A stretch of 64,000 bases of DNA from positions 1 through 64,000 of the forward strand of contig CAJTTS010000003.1 in assembly GCA_910579155.1 (NCBI GenBank), in the 5' to 3' direction. The position numbers were made by a program, and so were the translations under genes. Position 1 is the stretch's first letter. Each line of letters begins with the position of its first letter. Positions 33,715-41,869 of the stretch are shown piece by piece. The stretch comes from an uncultured Oscillospiraceae bacterium (GTDB taxonomy: Bacteria > Bacillota_A > Clostridia > Oscillospirales > Oscillospiraceae). Below the pieces are notes generated by a model. The model was not told the DNA's origin. It was given only the letters and a program-made list of their open reading frames with translations, and ran no database searches.

Positions 33715-34764
33715 ATGACAGACCTGAAATCCATGACAACCGAGGAGCTGGAGGCGTACTTCAAGGAGCTGGGCCAGCCCAGGTTCCGAGCCATGCAGGT
33801 GTTCCGCTGGCTCCACCGGGGGGTGGAGTCCTTCGACGGGATGACCAACCTGCCCAAGGCGCTCCGGGAGAAATTAAAGGCGGACTGCGTCCTCACCGTC
33901 CCGAAGGTGGAGCGCAAACAGGTGTCAAAGCTGGACGGCACCGTCAAGTATTTGTGGCGGCTGGGGGACGGAAATTGCGTGGAGACGGTTTTGATGCGCT
34001 ACAAGCATGGGAATACTGTATGCGTATCCAGCCAGGTGGGGTGCAACATGGGCTGCGTGTTTTGCGCCTCCACCCTGGGGGGAAAGGTCCGGGACCTGAC
34101 CCCGGCGGAAATTCTGGACCAGGTAATATTTACCGAAAAAGACAGCGGAGAGGCAGTTTCCAACATTGTGATGATGGGAATCGGCGAACCGCTGGACAAT
34201 TTCGATCATGTTTTGCGTTTTTTGGCCCTGGTAAATCACCCTGACGGGGTCAATATCGGGATGCGCCACATCTCCCTGTCCACCTGTGGACTGGTAAAGC
34301 AAATTGACAAACTGGCCCAACTTGGGTTACAATTGACGTTAAGCGTCTCCCTCCACGCCCCGGACGACGAAACCCGTTCCCGGCTCATGCCGGTAAACCG
34401 GGCGGTGGGGGTGGACACCCTGATGGAGACCTGCCGCCGGTACTTTGAGACCACCGGGCGGCGCATCTCCTACGAGTATGCCATGGTGGACGGCGTGAAC
34501 GACGGCGACGAGCAGGCGGACCGGCTGGCGCGTCTTTTAAAAGGGCAGCCGGGGCACGTGAACCTCATCCCCCTGAACGAGGTGGCGGAGTCACCGCTGA
34601 AACCCAGCCGCCGGGTACGGCAGTTCCAGCAGTGGCTGGAGAGCCACGGCGTCACGGCCACGGTGCGGCGCAAGCTGGGGAGGGACATCGACGCCTCCTG
34701 CGGCCAGCTCCGGCGGCGGAAGACCATGGAGGAGACCCATACCCCAGAGGAGGGATTGATTTGA
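33715..34764 (+). CDS. rlmN: Dual-specificity RNA methyltransferase RlmN (radical SAM)
   Basis: RlmN methylates C2 of A2503 in 23S rRNA and A37 in some tRNAs. The 349-residue protein shows the radical SAM CxxxCxxC motif in VGCNMGCVFCAS (near residue 105), the GMGEPLDN region (IGEPLDNFD), the DETRSRLMPVN substrate loop, and the second catalytic Cys in DASCGQLRRRK near the end. It overlaps the phosphatase gene at its stop (TTGA). Confidence 0.96.
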   Translation: MTDLKSMTTEELEAYFKELGQPRFRAMQVFRWLHRGVESFDGMTNLPKALREKLKADCVLTVPKVERKQVSKLDGTVKYLWRLGDGNCVETVLMRYKHGNTVCVSSQVGCNMGCVFCASTLGGKVRDLTPAEILDQVIFTEKDSGEAVSNIVMMGIGEPLDNFDHVLRFLALVNHPDGVNIGMRHISLSTCGLVKQIDKLAQLGLQLTLSVSLHAPDDETRSRLMPVNRAVGVDTLMETCRRYFETTGRRISYEYAMVDGVNDGDEQADRLARLLKGQPGHVNLIPLNEVAESPLKPSRRVRQFQQWLESHGVTATVRRKLGRDIDASCGQLRRRKTMEETHTPEEGLI

Positions 34765-35498
34765 ACTTGTTCGGTGTGACGGACGTGGGCCGCGTCCGCC
34801 GGGACAACCAGGACAGCTACGCCATCCGCCGGATCGGTGAGGGGGCCGCGCTGCTGGTGGTATGCGACGGCATGGGCGGCGCCCGGGCCGGGAGCGTGGC
34901 AAGCTCTGTGGCGGTGGAGGCCTTTACGCAGGCGGTGGAGGCCGCCATGGCGGGGGGCATTCCGGAGGACCTGGCCCTGCGGGAACAGGCGCTGTGCGAG
35001 GCTTGCCGGGTTGCCAACGAGAAGGTACACCGGCTCAGCCTGGAAAACCGGGAATATGAGGGCATGGGCACCACCCTGGTGGCTGCCCTGGCGGCGTCCG
35101 GCTCGGTGTGCTTTATCAACGTAGGGGACAGCCGGGGCTATGTGCTGTCAAATTCTTCCATACACCAGGTGACGGTAGACCACTCTCTGGTGCAGTTACT
35201 GGTGGAGCGGGGGGAGATTACCCCCGCCCAAGCCAAAGTACATCCCCAGAAGAACCTGATTACCCGGGCTTTGGGCGTGGACAGCGAGGTGGAGTGCGAC
35301 GTGATCTGGCTGGAACCCGCCCCCGGCAGCCGTCTGCTGCTGTGCAGCGACGGGCTGACCAATGTGCTGGACGATGAGATGCTGTTGAACCTCAGCGCCG
35401 GGCAGGAGTCTACGGAGGAGCTGGGCCGGACGCTGCTGGAGCTGACGCTGGAACGGGGTGCGCCGGACAACGTGACCGTTGTGCTGGCGCAGCTCTAA
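34761..35498 (+). CDS. prpC: PP2C-family protein serine/threonine phosphatase
   Basis: PrpC/Stp reverses phosphorylation by the PrkC kinase. The 245-residue protein shows all PP2C metal residues: VRRDNQDSY, VVCDGMGGARAG, NVGDSRGYV, LCSDGLTNVLDD and DNVTVVLAQL. Its TTG start at 34761 overlaps the rlmN stop and has gaggaggg 7 bases upstream; the frame's 5' extension lies inside rlmN. It precedes prkC by 18 bases. Confidence 0.95.
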   Translation: MNLFGVTDVGRVRRDNQDSYAIRRIGEGAALLVVCDGMGGARAGSVASSVAVEAFTQAVEAAMAGGIPEDLALREQALCEACRVANEKVHRLSLENREYEGMGTTLVAALAASGSVCFINVGDSRGYVLSNSSIHQVTVDHSLVQLLVERGEITPAQAKVHPQKNLITRALGVDSEVECDVIWLEPAPGSRLLLCSDGLTNVLDDEMLLNLSAGQESTEELGRTLLELTLERGAPDNVTVVLAQL

Positions 35499-35516
35499 AC
35501 GAGGAGGATATTTACC

Positions 35517-37586
35517 ATGGATCAATACATAGGTAAAATACTCGACAACCGGTATGAGATCATAGAAAGTATCGGCACCGGGGGTATGGCGGTGGTGTAC
35601 AAGGCCAGGGACCACCGGCTCAACCGGCTGGTGGCGGTCAAGATCCTGAAGCCGGAGCTGGCCAGCGACGCCGATTTCCGCCGCCGTTTCCATGACGAGT
35701 CCCAGGCGGTTGCCATGCTGTCCCACGCCAACATCGTCTCGGTTTACGACGTGAGCCGGTCGGACGGGCTGAATTATATCGTCATGGAGCTGATCGACGG
35801 CCTGACCCTCAAGCAATATATGCAGCGCCGGGGTACGCCGCTGAACTGGCGGGAGGCGGTGCATTTTATCATCCAGATCATGCGGGCGCTGAGCCACGCC
35901 CACTCCCGGGGCATTATCCACCGGGACATCAAGCCCCACAATATCATGGTCCTCCGGGACGGCAGCGTGAAAGTGACCGATTTCGGCATCGCCCGGCTGG
36001 CCAGCGCCGCCCAGAGCACCATGACCCAGGAGGCCATCGGCTCGGTACACTACATCTCTCCGGAGCAGGCCAAGGGCAGCCATGTGGACTGCCGCACGGA
36101 CATCTACTCCGCCGGGGTGGTGCTGTACGAGATGATTACCGGCCGGCTTCCCTTCGAGGGGGACACGCCGGTGGCGGTGGCTATCCAGCACATCAAGTCC
36201 ATTCCCATCCCGCCCCGGGACTTGAATCCGGACGTGCCCCGGGCCCTGGAGGCCATTACCCTGCGGGCCATGGCTCCGGAGCTGGGCCAGCGGTACGCCT
36301 CCGCCGACGAGATGCTGGAGGACTTGAAGGAGTTCCGTAAAAACCCGGACTTTGAGCCTGCTGTCCGGGTGGAGCCGGAGGTGGGGGATGAGCCCACCAT
36401 GGTGGTGCCCAGCAAGGTGATAACCGCCTCGGTGCGGGTACCGGTGGACCGGGGGAGCCGGGAGTCGTCCCGTGCGGAGCCCCGGGAGCGCCGCCGCCGT
36501 CAGGAGAACGACGATTACTACTATGACGACGAGCCCTCCCGCCGGAGCAGCGCCCTTCCGGCGGTGGTGGCGGTGGCAGTCATCCTGATCTTTATCGGCT
36601 GTATCGGCTGGTTTATTCTGAACGTGCTGCTCAAGGATATGTTCACCGCCGCTCCGGAGTACACCGTGCCCAACCTCTTAGGCCACACGCTGGAGGAGCT
36701 GGAGCAGAATCCGGCGCTTCTGGACGGCTTCACCATTCAGGAAGGCCCGGTGAAGAAGAGCAGCGAGTACCCTGAGGGGCAGATCTGTGAGCAGAACCCC
36801 GCCCCCGACAGCAAGGTCCGGGAGGGCGAGAAGACCATCACCGTCAGCGTCAGCGGCGGGGACGACAAGATGTATATGCCCGATGTAAAGACTTGGGAAG
36901 CCCGGGTGGCCCTCAAGACCCTCCAGGACGAGATGGGGCTGAAGGTGAACCAGGAACGGGAGTTTGACGACAATATCACCGAGGGCTACGTCATCTCCCA
37001 AAGCCTCGAGGAGAACACCTGGGTGGAGAAGGGTGACGAGGTGACCATTGTCATCAGCAAGGGCCCGGAGGTCCCCAAGAGGACGGTGCCGCCGCTGGTG
37101 AACATGTCCATCGAGCAGGTGCGGGAGCAATTGAAGGACATGGGCCTGGAGGTGAAGGAGACGGAGCAGTACAGCGACGACTACCCAGAGGGCCGGGTGA
37201 TCTATCAGAGCTATGAGGCGGGCACCCAGGTGGATAAAGGCGCCGTCATCGAACTGTGGGTGAGCAAGGGGCCGGAGCCCGCGCCCTCGGAGCCGGAGCC
37301 CTCCGACGAGCCGCCGGCCAGTGGCGCGCCGGGGGATAGCGATCCCATCGCGCTCCCCACTGAGGCCATCAACCCCACCAGCACCAAGACCATCACCGTG
37401 GACCTGAGCGCCTATGAGGGCTCGGTGAACGTGCGCATTGTGGTGGGCGAGATGGAGGTCCACAACGGCGCGGTGGACGCCAACCAGGACATCATTTTCA
37501 GTAAGCCCGTCACCGCCTCCTGGCCCCAGATGGTGTATATCTACATCAATGGGGCGTTGGATAACAGCTACTCCATGCAGCCATGA
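35517..37586 (+). CDS. prkC: PASTA-domain serine/threonine kinase PrkC
   Basis: PrkC senses muropeptides or lipid II and controls wall synthesis and spore germination. The 689-residue protein has a kinase domain (residues 1-265) with IGTGGMAVVY, AVKIL, HRDIKPHN and DFGIARL, a basic/acidic juxtamembrane segment, one membrane helix (VVAVAVILIFIGCIGWFIL, ~345-365), three PASTA repeats (VPNLLGHTLEELEQ, MPDVKTWEARVALK, VPPLVNMSIEQVREQL), a Pro/Glu linker and a ~85-residue C-terminal domain beyond the PASTA repeats. Start has gaggagg upstream. It overlaps rsgA by 4 bases. Confidence 0.95.
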   Translation: MDQYIGKILDNRYEIIESIGTGGMAVVYKARDHRLNRLVAVKILKPELASDADFRRRFHDESQAVAMLSHANIVSVYDVSRSDGLNYIVMELIDGLTLKQYMQRRGTPLNWREAVHFIIQIMRALSHAHSRGIIHRDIKPHNIMVLRDGSVKVTDFGIARLASAAQSTMTQEAIGSVHYISPEQAKGSHVDCRTDIYSAGVVLYEMITGRLPFEGDTPVAVAIQHIKSIPIPPRDLNPDVPRALEAITLRAMAPELGQRYASADEMLEDLKEFRKNPDFEPAVRVEPEVGDEPTMVVPSKVITASVRVPVDRGSRESSRAEPRERRRRQENDDYYYDDEPSRRSSALPAVVAVAVILIFIGCIGWFILNVLLKDMFTAAPEYTVPNLLGHTLEELEQNPALLDGFTIQEGPVKKSSEYPEGQICEQNPAPDSKVREGEKTITVSVSGGDDKMYMPDVKTWEARVALKTLQDEMGLKVNQEREFDDNITEGYVISQSLEENTWVEKGDEVTIVISKGPEVPKRTVPPLVNMSIEQVREQLKDMGLEVKETEQYSDDYPEGRVIYQSYEAGTQVDKGAVIELWVSKGPEPAPSEPEPSDEPPASGAPGDSDPIALPTEAINPTSTKTITVDLSAYEGSVNVRIVVGEMEVHNGAVDANQDIIFSKPVTASWPQMVYIYINGALDNSYSMQP

Positions 37587-38470
37587 CGGGGCGGATTGTC
37601 AAGGCTCTCAGCGGGTTTTACTATGTGGATATCGGGGCGGGGGAGCCCATCCCCTGCCGGGGCCGGGGGAAGCTGCGCCACCAGAAGGTCACCCCCCTGG
37701 TGGGCGACCGGGTGGAGATCAGCGCTACCGGCGACGGCAAGGGTGTGGTGGACGCCGTCCTGCCCCGGAAGAACCAGTTCCGGCGTCCGGCGGTGGCCAA
37801 CATCGACCAGATGGTCATCGTGTGTTCCGGAGCTATCCCGGTGACCGATCCGTTTCTCATTGACCGCATGACGGCCATGGCGGAGTGGAAGGGGTGCGAG
37901 CCCTTTATCGTGTTCAACAAGTGCGACTTGGAGCGGGCGGACGGGCTGGCGGAGCTGTACCGCACTGCGGGCTTCCCCGTCCTCCAGGTGAGCGCCCAGA
38001 CGGGGGAGGGGGTGGACGCCCTGGCTGCCGCCGTCGCCGGGAAGGCGTCCGCCTTCACCGGAAACTCCGGCGTGGGCAAGTCCAGCATTTTGAACGCCCT
38101 CCAGCCGGGGTTCGGCCTGGAGGTGGGCGAGGTCAGCGAGAAGCTGGGCCGGGGCCGGCACACCACCCGCCACGTGGAGCTGTTCCCGGTGGCGGGGGGG
38201 CTGGTGGCGGACACGCCGGGATTTTCCTCCTTCGACGTGGAGCAGATGGAGGCCATCCCCAAGGGGGAGCTGGCGGCCGCCTTCCGGGAGTTCGCCCCCT
38301 ATGTGGACCAGTGCCGCTTCCAGGGCTGCGCCCATGTGAAGGAGCGCGGCTGCGCCGTGCGGGAGGCCCTGGCGGAGGGAAGGATCAGCCCAAGCCGCCA
38401 CAAAAGCTATGTCCGGCTGTATGAGCAGGCCAAGGAGATCCCCGAGTGGGAGCTGGCGAAGAACAAATAA
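37583..38470 (+). CDS. rsgA: Ribosome small subunit GTPase RsgA
   Basis: RsgA aids late 30S assembly. The 295-residue circularly permuted GTPase has an N-terminal OB fold (TGRIVKALSGFYYV), G4 FNKCDLE before the G1 P-loop GNSGVGKSSIL, G3 DTPGFSSFD, and a zinc-finger helix with CRFQGCAHVKERGC. ATG overlaps prkC's stop (ATGA). It ends the operon, with a strong hairpin directly after. Confidence 0.96.
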   Translation: MTGRIVKALSGFYYVDIGAGEPIPCRGRGKLRHQKVTPLVGDRVEISATGDGKGVVDAVLPRKNQFRRPAVANIDQMVIVCSGAIPVTDPFLIDRMTAMAEWKGCEPFIVFNKCDLERADGLAELYRTAGFPVLQVSAQTGEGVDALAAAVAGKASAFTGNSGVGKSSILNALQPGFGLEVGEVSEKLGRGRHTTRHVELFPVAGGLVADTPGFSSFDVEQMEAIPKGELAAAFREFAPYVDQCRFQGCAHVKERGCAVREALAEGRISPSRHKSYVRLYEQAKEIPEWELAKNK

Positions 38471-38474
38471 AATG

Positions 38475-38512
38475 AGGACGGCCTTTCGAGTTTGCTCGAA
38501 AGGCCGTCCTGC
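38475..38512. terminator. Bidirectional terminator after rsgA and after the small peptide genes
   Basis: AGGACGGCCTTTCGAG and its complement form a 16-bp perfect stem with a 4-base loop. It ends the long priA-rsgA operon. On the minus strand it is followed by CATTTTATTTG, so it can also end the transcript of the peptide genes at 38565 and 38749. Confidence 0.88.
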
Positions 38513-38564
38513 GTTTGGTCAAATAGATTCCGAGACCGAAGTCCGCGGCGTTCATATGCTGGAT

Positions 38565-38669
38565 TTACTTCAATTTGACGAACATATGGTGTATCAGTGC
38601 CGCAACACAAGTCGCAGCCATGCCGATGAGCATAAAAATGCACTTTCCCATAACAGGACTGAGAACCAT
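38565..38669 (-). CDS. 34-residue hydrophobic peptide
   Basis: The frame has an ATG preceded by aaaggag at 9 bases and a clean TAA. The peptide starts MVLSPVMGKCIFMLIG, continues hydrophobic (MAATCVAALIHH) and ends in a basic FVKLK tail, giving one membrane-spanning helix with two Cys. This size and shape resemble single-pass regulatory or type I toxin peptides, but no family is recognised. It is probably co-transcribed with the 35-residue peptide upstream and shares its terminator. Confidence 0.55.
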   Translation of the reverse strand: MVLSPVMGKCIFMLIGMAATCVAALIHHMFVKLK

Positions 38670-38748
38670 GGTGCGTCAACTCCTTTCTGTTCCTATATCG
38701 TTCCAATTTTATATTTTCAGGAAGTATTCAGTTGTAGTTCCCCTTGAA

Positions 38749-38856
38749 TCAGGTGTTGAGATAGGGGTAATAGGCGACGTAGCAGAAGATGTTCAGCTCG
38801 CGGGCGTCAGCGCCGGTACGCTCCTGCATCTCGATGAGGCCGTTGTTCTCGAACAT
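38749..38856 (-). CDS. 35-residue peptide with strong ribosome binding site
   Basis: ATG is preceded by a perfect aaggaggtga at 6 bases. The first 22 residues are polar and charged (MFENNGLIEMQERTGADARE), the last 13 aromatic (IFCYVAYYPYLNT) with one Cys. A polar leader with an aromatic/Cys tail resembles exported or modified peptide precursors, but no maturation genes lie nearby, so this is only a suggestion. It is the first gene of a short minus-strand unit that reads away from spoVM. Confidence 0.6.
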   Translation of the reverse strand: MFENNGLIEMQERTGADARELNIFCYVAYYPYLNT

Positions 38857-39106
38857 TTCGTATCACCTCCTTTACAAAACTAGTATACTACTATGCAGTT
38901 AAAAATGGAAGAGACGACTTGTATGATATCACCAAAAAATGCCTATCTTTTTTATGCATAAAAACGAAAAAATGAATACTAGGTGCTTTTCTCCTTCAAA
39001 ATGCACCGCTTGGATTCCGCTTTCTACGTAGAAATTGCATGAACAGGACAACCTTCCTTCACATATGCTGAATTATATCCCACCGTGGAGAAAGGGGGTC
39101 GTTTTC
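38857..39106. other. AT-rich intergenic region between the peptide genes and spoVM
   Basis: This 250-base stretch has no ORF with a ribosome site. It contains TAGTATACTA and TTTTTATGCATAAAAA palindromes and a TTCTACGTAGAA palindrome at 39022. On the minus strand TATACT could serve as a -10 for the peptides, with no clear -35. On the plus strand GCATGAA (39038) and CATATGCT (39062) resemble the mother-cell sigma-E elements before spoVM, but their 17-bp spacing is longer than usual. Confidence 0.4.
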
Positions 39107-39178
39107 ATGCGGGTGGTCGTGGTGAAGTTTCCCAAGGCGCTGTGCGGCCTGATGCGTAAGATTTTCCATATGGACTGA
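39107..39178 (+). CDS. spoVM: Stage V sporulation protein M (SpoVM), short membrane-curvature peptide
   Basis: The 23-residue peptide starts MRVVVVKFPKALCGLMRKIF. B. subtilis SpoVM has the K-x-P-K-x-L-x-G-I/L-x-R pattern in its amphipathic helix, and this one keeps KFPKALCGLMR at the same place. Start has aaaggggg 7 bases upstream. Position supports it: in B. subtilis spoVM also follows the priA-...-rsgA cluster (with rpe and thiN between). It anchors the coat on the forespore membrane. It is too short for standard gene finders. Confidence 0.8.
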   Translation: MRVVVVKFPKALCGLMRKIFHMD

Positions 39179-39290
39179 ACGTTTACCCAATGGATCAGGA
39201 GCGCCTCCGGACGCTTTGGACGAACAGGCATATCCGGGTCAATCCTCACATATAGTGGACACAGAATACGTGTAAGGGAGAGGAAGCCTT

Positions 39291-40802
39291 ATGGATATGG
39301 AATTGCAGCGCGTCACGCTGGAGGGATTCCGCGGCGCGGCGCAGATAATGTTTACCCAGGAAGAGACACTGGAGAGCATCGTCCCCGACGCCTGTCCGGA
39401 TATTGCCCGGATTGTCTCGGCGACCGGAAAAGTATTCCTCAAGGACAAGGAGTTGGGAGAGGGCGCCTTGCGGATCAATGGAACCGCCAGGGTGACCGTG
39501 CTGTACATACCCGAAGGGGAAGAGACGCCCCGGTCGCTGGAGGTGTCCATCCCCATCCAGTGTGTCCGGGATGATCCCCGGTTTCGCGCCGGGTGCCCGG
39601 TGCTGGCGGACCTTCAGTCGGCGTCGGCGGACGCCCGGACGATCAACCCCCGGAAGATTCTGACCCGGGTGCGGGTATCGGTGTGGGCGGCGGCCTATGA
39701 GCAGGAGCGCAAGGAGCTCACCGCCGACCTGACCGCCGGTGAGGAGGCAGGAGTGCAGAAGCTGGCAGTCCCCCGAAAATGCTGCGTCATCCCCAGCGTG
39801 GTGGAAAAGTCGTTCACCTTTTCCGACGTGTTGCGTCCCCCCGCGTCCCGGCCCGAGATCGAGGAGCTGTTGTGGTGCCGGACGGAGCTGGGGACGGTGG
39901 ACGCCAAGTTTATCGGCAAGAAGCTGGTGCTCAAGGGGGACGTGCAGCTCTCAGCGGTGTACCGCTCCGACAAGGCGGTAAACCAGGCCCGGTTTGAGCT
40001 GCCCTATTCCCAGATTCTGGACATCGGCGAGCTGCCCGACGAGGGGTCGCCGGAGGTGACAATGGCATTGAAAGGCGTGGACTGCCGCGCCCGGGAGGGT
40101 GAGCTGGAGGTTTCCCTGGAGGTGCTGGCCCAGGCGGCGGTATGGGAGCGGCGGTCCATCACCCTCATCAGCGACGCCTATTGTGTGGGAAAGCCCATTG
40201 ACGTGGAGCGGACTCCAGTCCAGTTGTGTACCATGGCGGAGCGGTCCGCCCGGCGGGAGATGGGCCGGAAGCTTTGCGAGTCGGGCATTCCGGCCAAACA
40301 GGTGCTGGATTGCTCTGCGGCGGTGACGTCTCTGACGGGGGTCCCTGCGGAGGGCGGCATGGAGTTCACCGCCCAGGTAAACGCCGCTGTGCTGTATCTC
40401 AGCGAGGACGACGCCTTGTGCGGCGTGGAGGCGGACATTCCCGTGACCTGCCGGGTGGAGGCGCCCGAAGGGTGCCAGTGTACCTGTCACTGCCGCCCGG
40501 TGGGAGAGGCTACCGCCGTCCCTGTCACCGGCGGGCTGGAGGTGCGCTTCGAGATGGAGTTCTGCTGGACCGTTATACGGGAGGAGCAGGTGAGCTGTGT
40601 CACCGGCGTCCAGCCCAGCGCGGTGGAGGATACGGGTCCCCGGCCGTCGGTGGTCATCCGCCGGATAGAGCGGGGAGAGGCGCTGTGGGACATCGCCAAG
40701 TCCTGCAGCTCCACCGTGGCGGACATCTGCTCGGCCAACGCCCTGCCCGGTGAGGAGGCGGCGGTGGGTACGCTGCTGCTCATCCCGGCGCGGAGGGGCT
40801 AG
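39291..40802 (+). CDS. SPOCS (DUF3794) and LysM domain sporulation protein
   Basis: The 503-residue protein has three SPOCS/DUF3794 repeats: DACPDIARIVSATGKV (~30), ASRPEIEELLWCRTELGTVDAKFIGKKLVLKG (~185, cited by its core) and RREMGRKLCESGIPAKQVLDC (~320), then a C-terminal LysM at ~455-503 (VIRRIERGEALWDIAKSCSSTVADICSAN). SPOCS-LysM proteins are coat or cortex-linked spore proteins in Clostridia. It lies 112 bases after spoVM, matching a mother-cell sporulation locus. Start has gggagagg upstream. No membrane helix is visible. Confidence 0.85.
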   Translation: MDMELQRVTLEGFRGAAQIMFTQEETLESIVPDACPDIARIVSATGKVFLKDKELGEGALRINGTARVTVLYIPEGEETPRSLEVSIPIQCVRDDPRFRAGCPVLADLQSASADARTINPRKILTRVRVSVWAAAYEQERKELTADLTAGEEAGVQKLAVPRKCCVIPSVVEKSFTFSDVLRPPASRPEIEELLWCRTELGTVDAKFIGKKLVLKGDVQLSAVYRSDKAVNQARFELPYSQILDIGELPDEGSPEVTMALKGVDCRAREGELEVSLEVLAQAAVWERRSITLISDAYCVGKPIDVERTPVQLCTMAERSARREMGRKLCESGIPAKQVLDCSAAVTSLTGVPAEGGMEFTAQVNAAVLYLSEDDALCGVEADIPVTCRVEAPEGCQCTCHCRPVGEATAVPVTGGLEVRFEMEFCWTVIREEQVSCVTGVQPSAVEDTGPRPSVVIRRIERGEALWDIAKSCSSTVADICSANALPGEEAAVGTLLLIPARRG

Positions 40803-40869
40803 AAAGCCGCCGAGGGCAAAGTCCATCGAAAGTGGTCTGACGATAAAAAATATAGCCTGCCCCACCTCC

Positions 40870-40897
40870 GTATGAAAGGGCGACGGTCGGAAATACT
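40870..40897 (+). promoter_or_regulatory. Possible sigma-F/sigma-G type promoter before sigG
   Basis: GTATG at 40870 and GGAAATACT at 40889 match the forespore -35 (GHATR-like) and the sigma-F -10 (GGnnAnAnT). The 14-bp spacing is one or two bases short of the usual 15-16. sigG is a known target of these factors, and the start codon lies 38 bases downstream. Confidence 0.4.
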
Positions 40898-40934
40898 GAT
40901 TGAGAAACCATTCCGAGTAGCGAGGTGTTTTGCG

Positions 40935-41237
40935 GTGCAGGGTAAGGTGGAGATCTGTGGGGTCAACACAGCCAAGCTGAAAGTGCTGAAAAGCGAGGAG
41001 AGCATGGAGCTGCTCCGCCGGGCCAGGGCTGGGGATATGCAGGCCAGGGAGGAGCTGATTTCCGGCAATCTCCGGTTGGTGCTGTCTGTCATCCAGAAGT
41101 TCGCCGGCAGGGGAGAGAACGTGGACGACCTGTTTCAGGTGGGGTGCATCGGCTTAATCAAAGCGATTGACAACTTTAACATAGAGATGGATGTCCGTTT
41201 TTCCACCTATGGGGTGCCGACAGCTTTCCTGAGTTGA
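40935..41237 (+). pseudogene. sigG: Truncated forespore sigma factor SigG (regions 1-2.3 only)
   Basis: The 100-codon frame is a clear SigG start: KVEICGVNTAKL, SGNLRLVLSVIQKFAGRGE, VDDLFQVGCIGLIKAIDNF and VRFSTYGVP. In complete SigG (about 258 residues) GVP continues M-I-x-G-E-I-R-R-Y-L; here it is followed by TAFLS and a stop. So the -10 recognition helix (2.4) and regions 3 and 4 are missing. No matching C-terminal half was found on either strand of the window. The GTG start at 40935 follows cgaggtg and aligns with B. subtilis SigG. The next gene carries mobile-element type repeats. Confidence 0.9.
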
Positions 41238-41257
41238 AAAAGAGGAGTAAGATCACC

Positions 41258-41806
41258 GTGACACGAAAAGAAGCTCTGCGCGAAGCCATACAGATCGTAT
41301 CAAACGCCCGGATCGGGAAGGGACGAAAAGCAGAGATCCTTGCGGGGCTGGCCCTGTGCCAACGGGAGCTGCCCTTTGCCCACTGGACGCGGGAGGCCGT
41401 CTTTGACGCCTGCGATACCTGGGTGCAGGAATACGGAAGCCTGTCCCTCCGGGCGTTTATGTCTCCGGAGTTGCCCAGCCACTCCGCCATCAAAAACCGG
41501 TTCGGGATGACCGCCCGCCAATTTCGGGACCGTTACTACCCCTTGGACGGCGGGCCCACGGGAAGTCCCTTTGCCGGGCACGGGGTGGACGAGTGGAACC
41601 GGAGATTCCGGGAGGATTTCCACGCCATGGGCTGCGCGGGACAGGCCGACTACAACAAGCGCCGGGATCGGGCGTTGCCCACATGGAACACGGTAGCGGC
41701 CATGAACGGAGTCAAAAGCTGGCGGCAGCTTCTGGAAAAGCTGGGCCTGACCACCTATGAAAAGCCTGCGGCCCGGACGGAGGCCAAGGTGCGACTGAGG
41801 GGATGA
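41258..41806 (+). CDS. Protein with homing-endonuclease-associated (HNH_repeat-like) repeats
   Basis: The 182-residue protein has an N-terminal helical region, then LPSHSAIKNRFGMTARQFRDRYYP and a second unit LPTWNTVAAMNGVKSWRQLLEKLGL; both fit the P-S-x-x-T-I-x-x-x-F/N-G-x-W pattern of repeats found with homing endonucleases and in genes of conjugative elements. No nuclease motif is visible. The GTG at 41258 has agaggag 10 bases upstream; the longer frame from 41234 would overlap the sigG fragment. It may share the sigG transcript. It ends at a strong convergent terminator. Confidence 0.6.
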   Translation: MTRKEALREAIQIVSNARIGKGRKAEILAGLALCQRELPFAHWTREAVFDACDTWVQEYGSLSLRAFMSPELPSHSAIKNRFGMTARQFRDRYYPLDGGPTGSPFAGHGVDEWNRRFREDFHAMGCAGQADYNKRRDRALPTWNTVAAMNGVKSWRQLLEKLGLTTYEKPAARTEAKVRLRG

Positions 41807-41810
41807 AAAT

Positions 41811-41845
41811 GGGGCGGTCCCGGAGGAGTTCCTCCGGGGCCGCCC
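41811..41845. terminator. Bidirectional terminator between 41806 and 41870
   Basis: GGGCGGtCCCGGAGG-agtt-CCTCCGGGgCCGCCC, a stem of about 15 bp with one mismatch. On the minus strand it is followed by CCATTTTCATC, so it mainly serves the DUF4179 gene. Confidence 0.85.
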
Positions 41846-41869
41846 TTGCCGTAATCTGAATCGTTTGCG

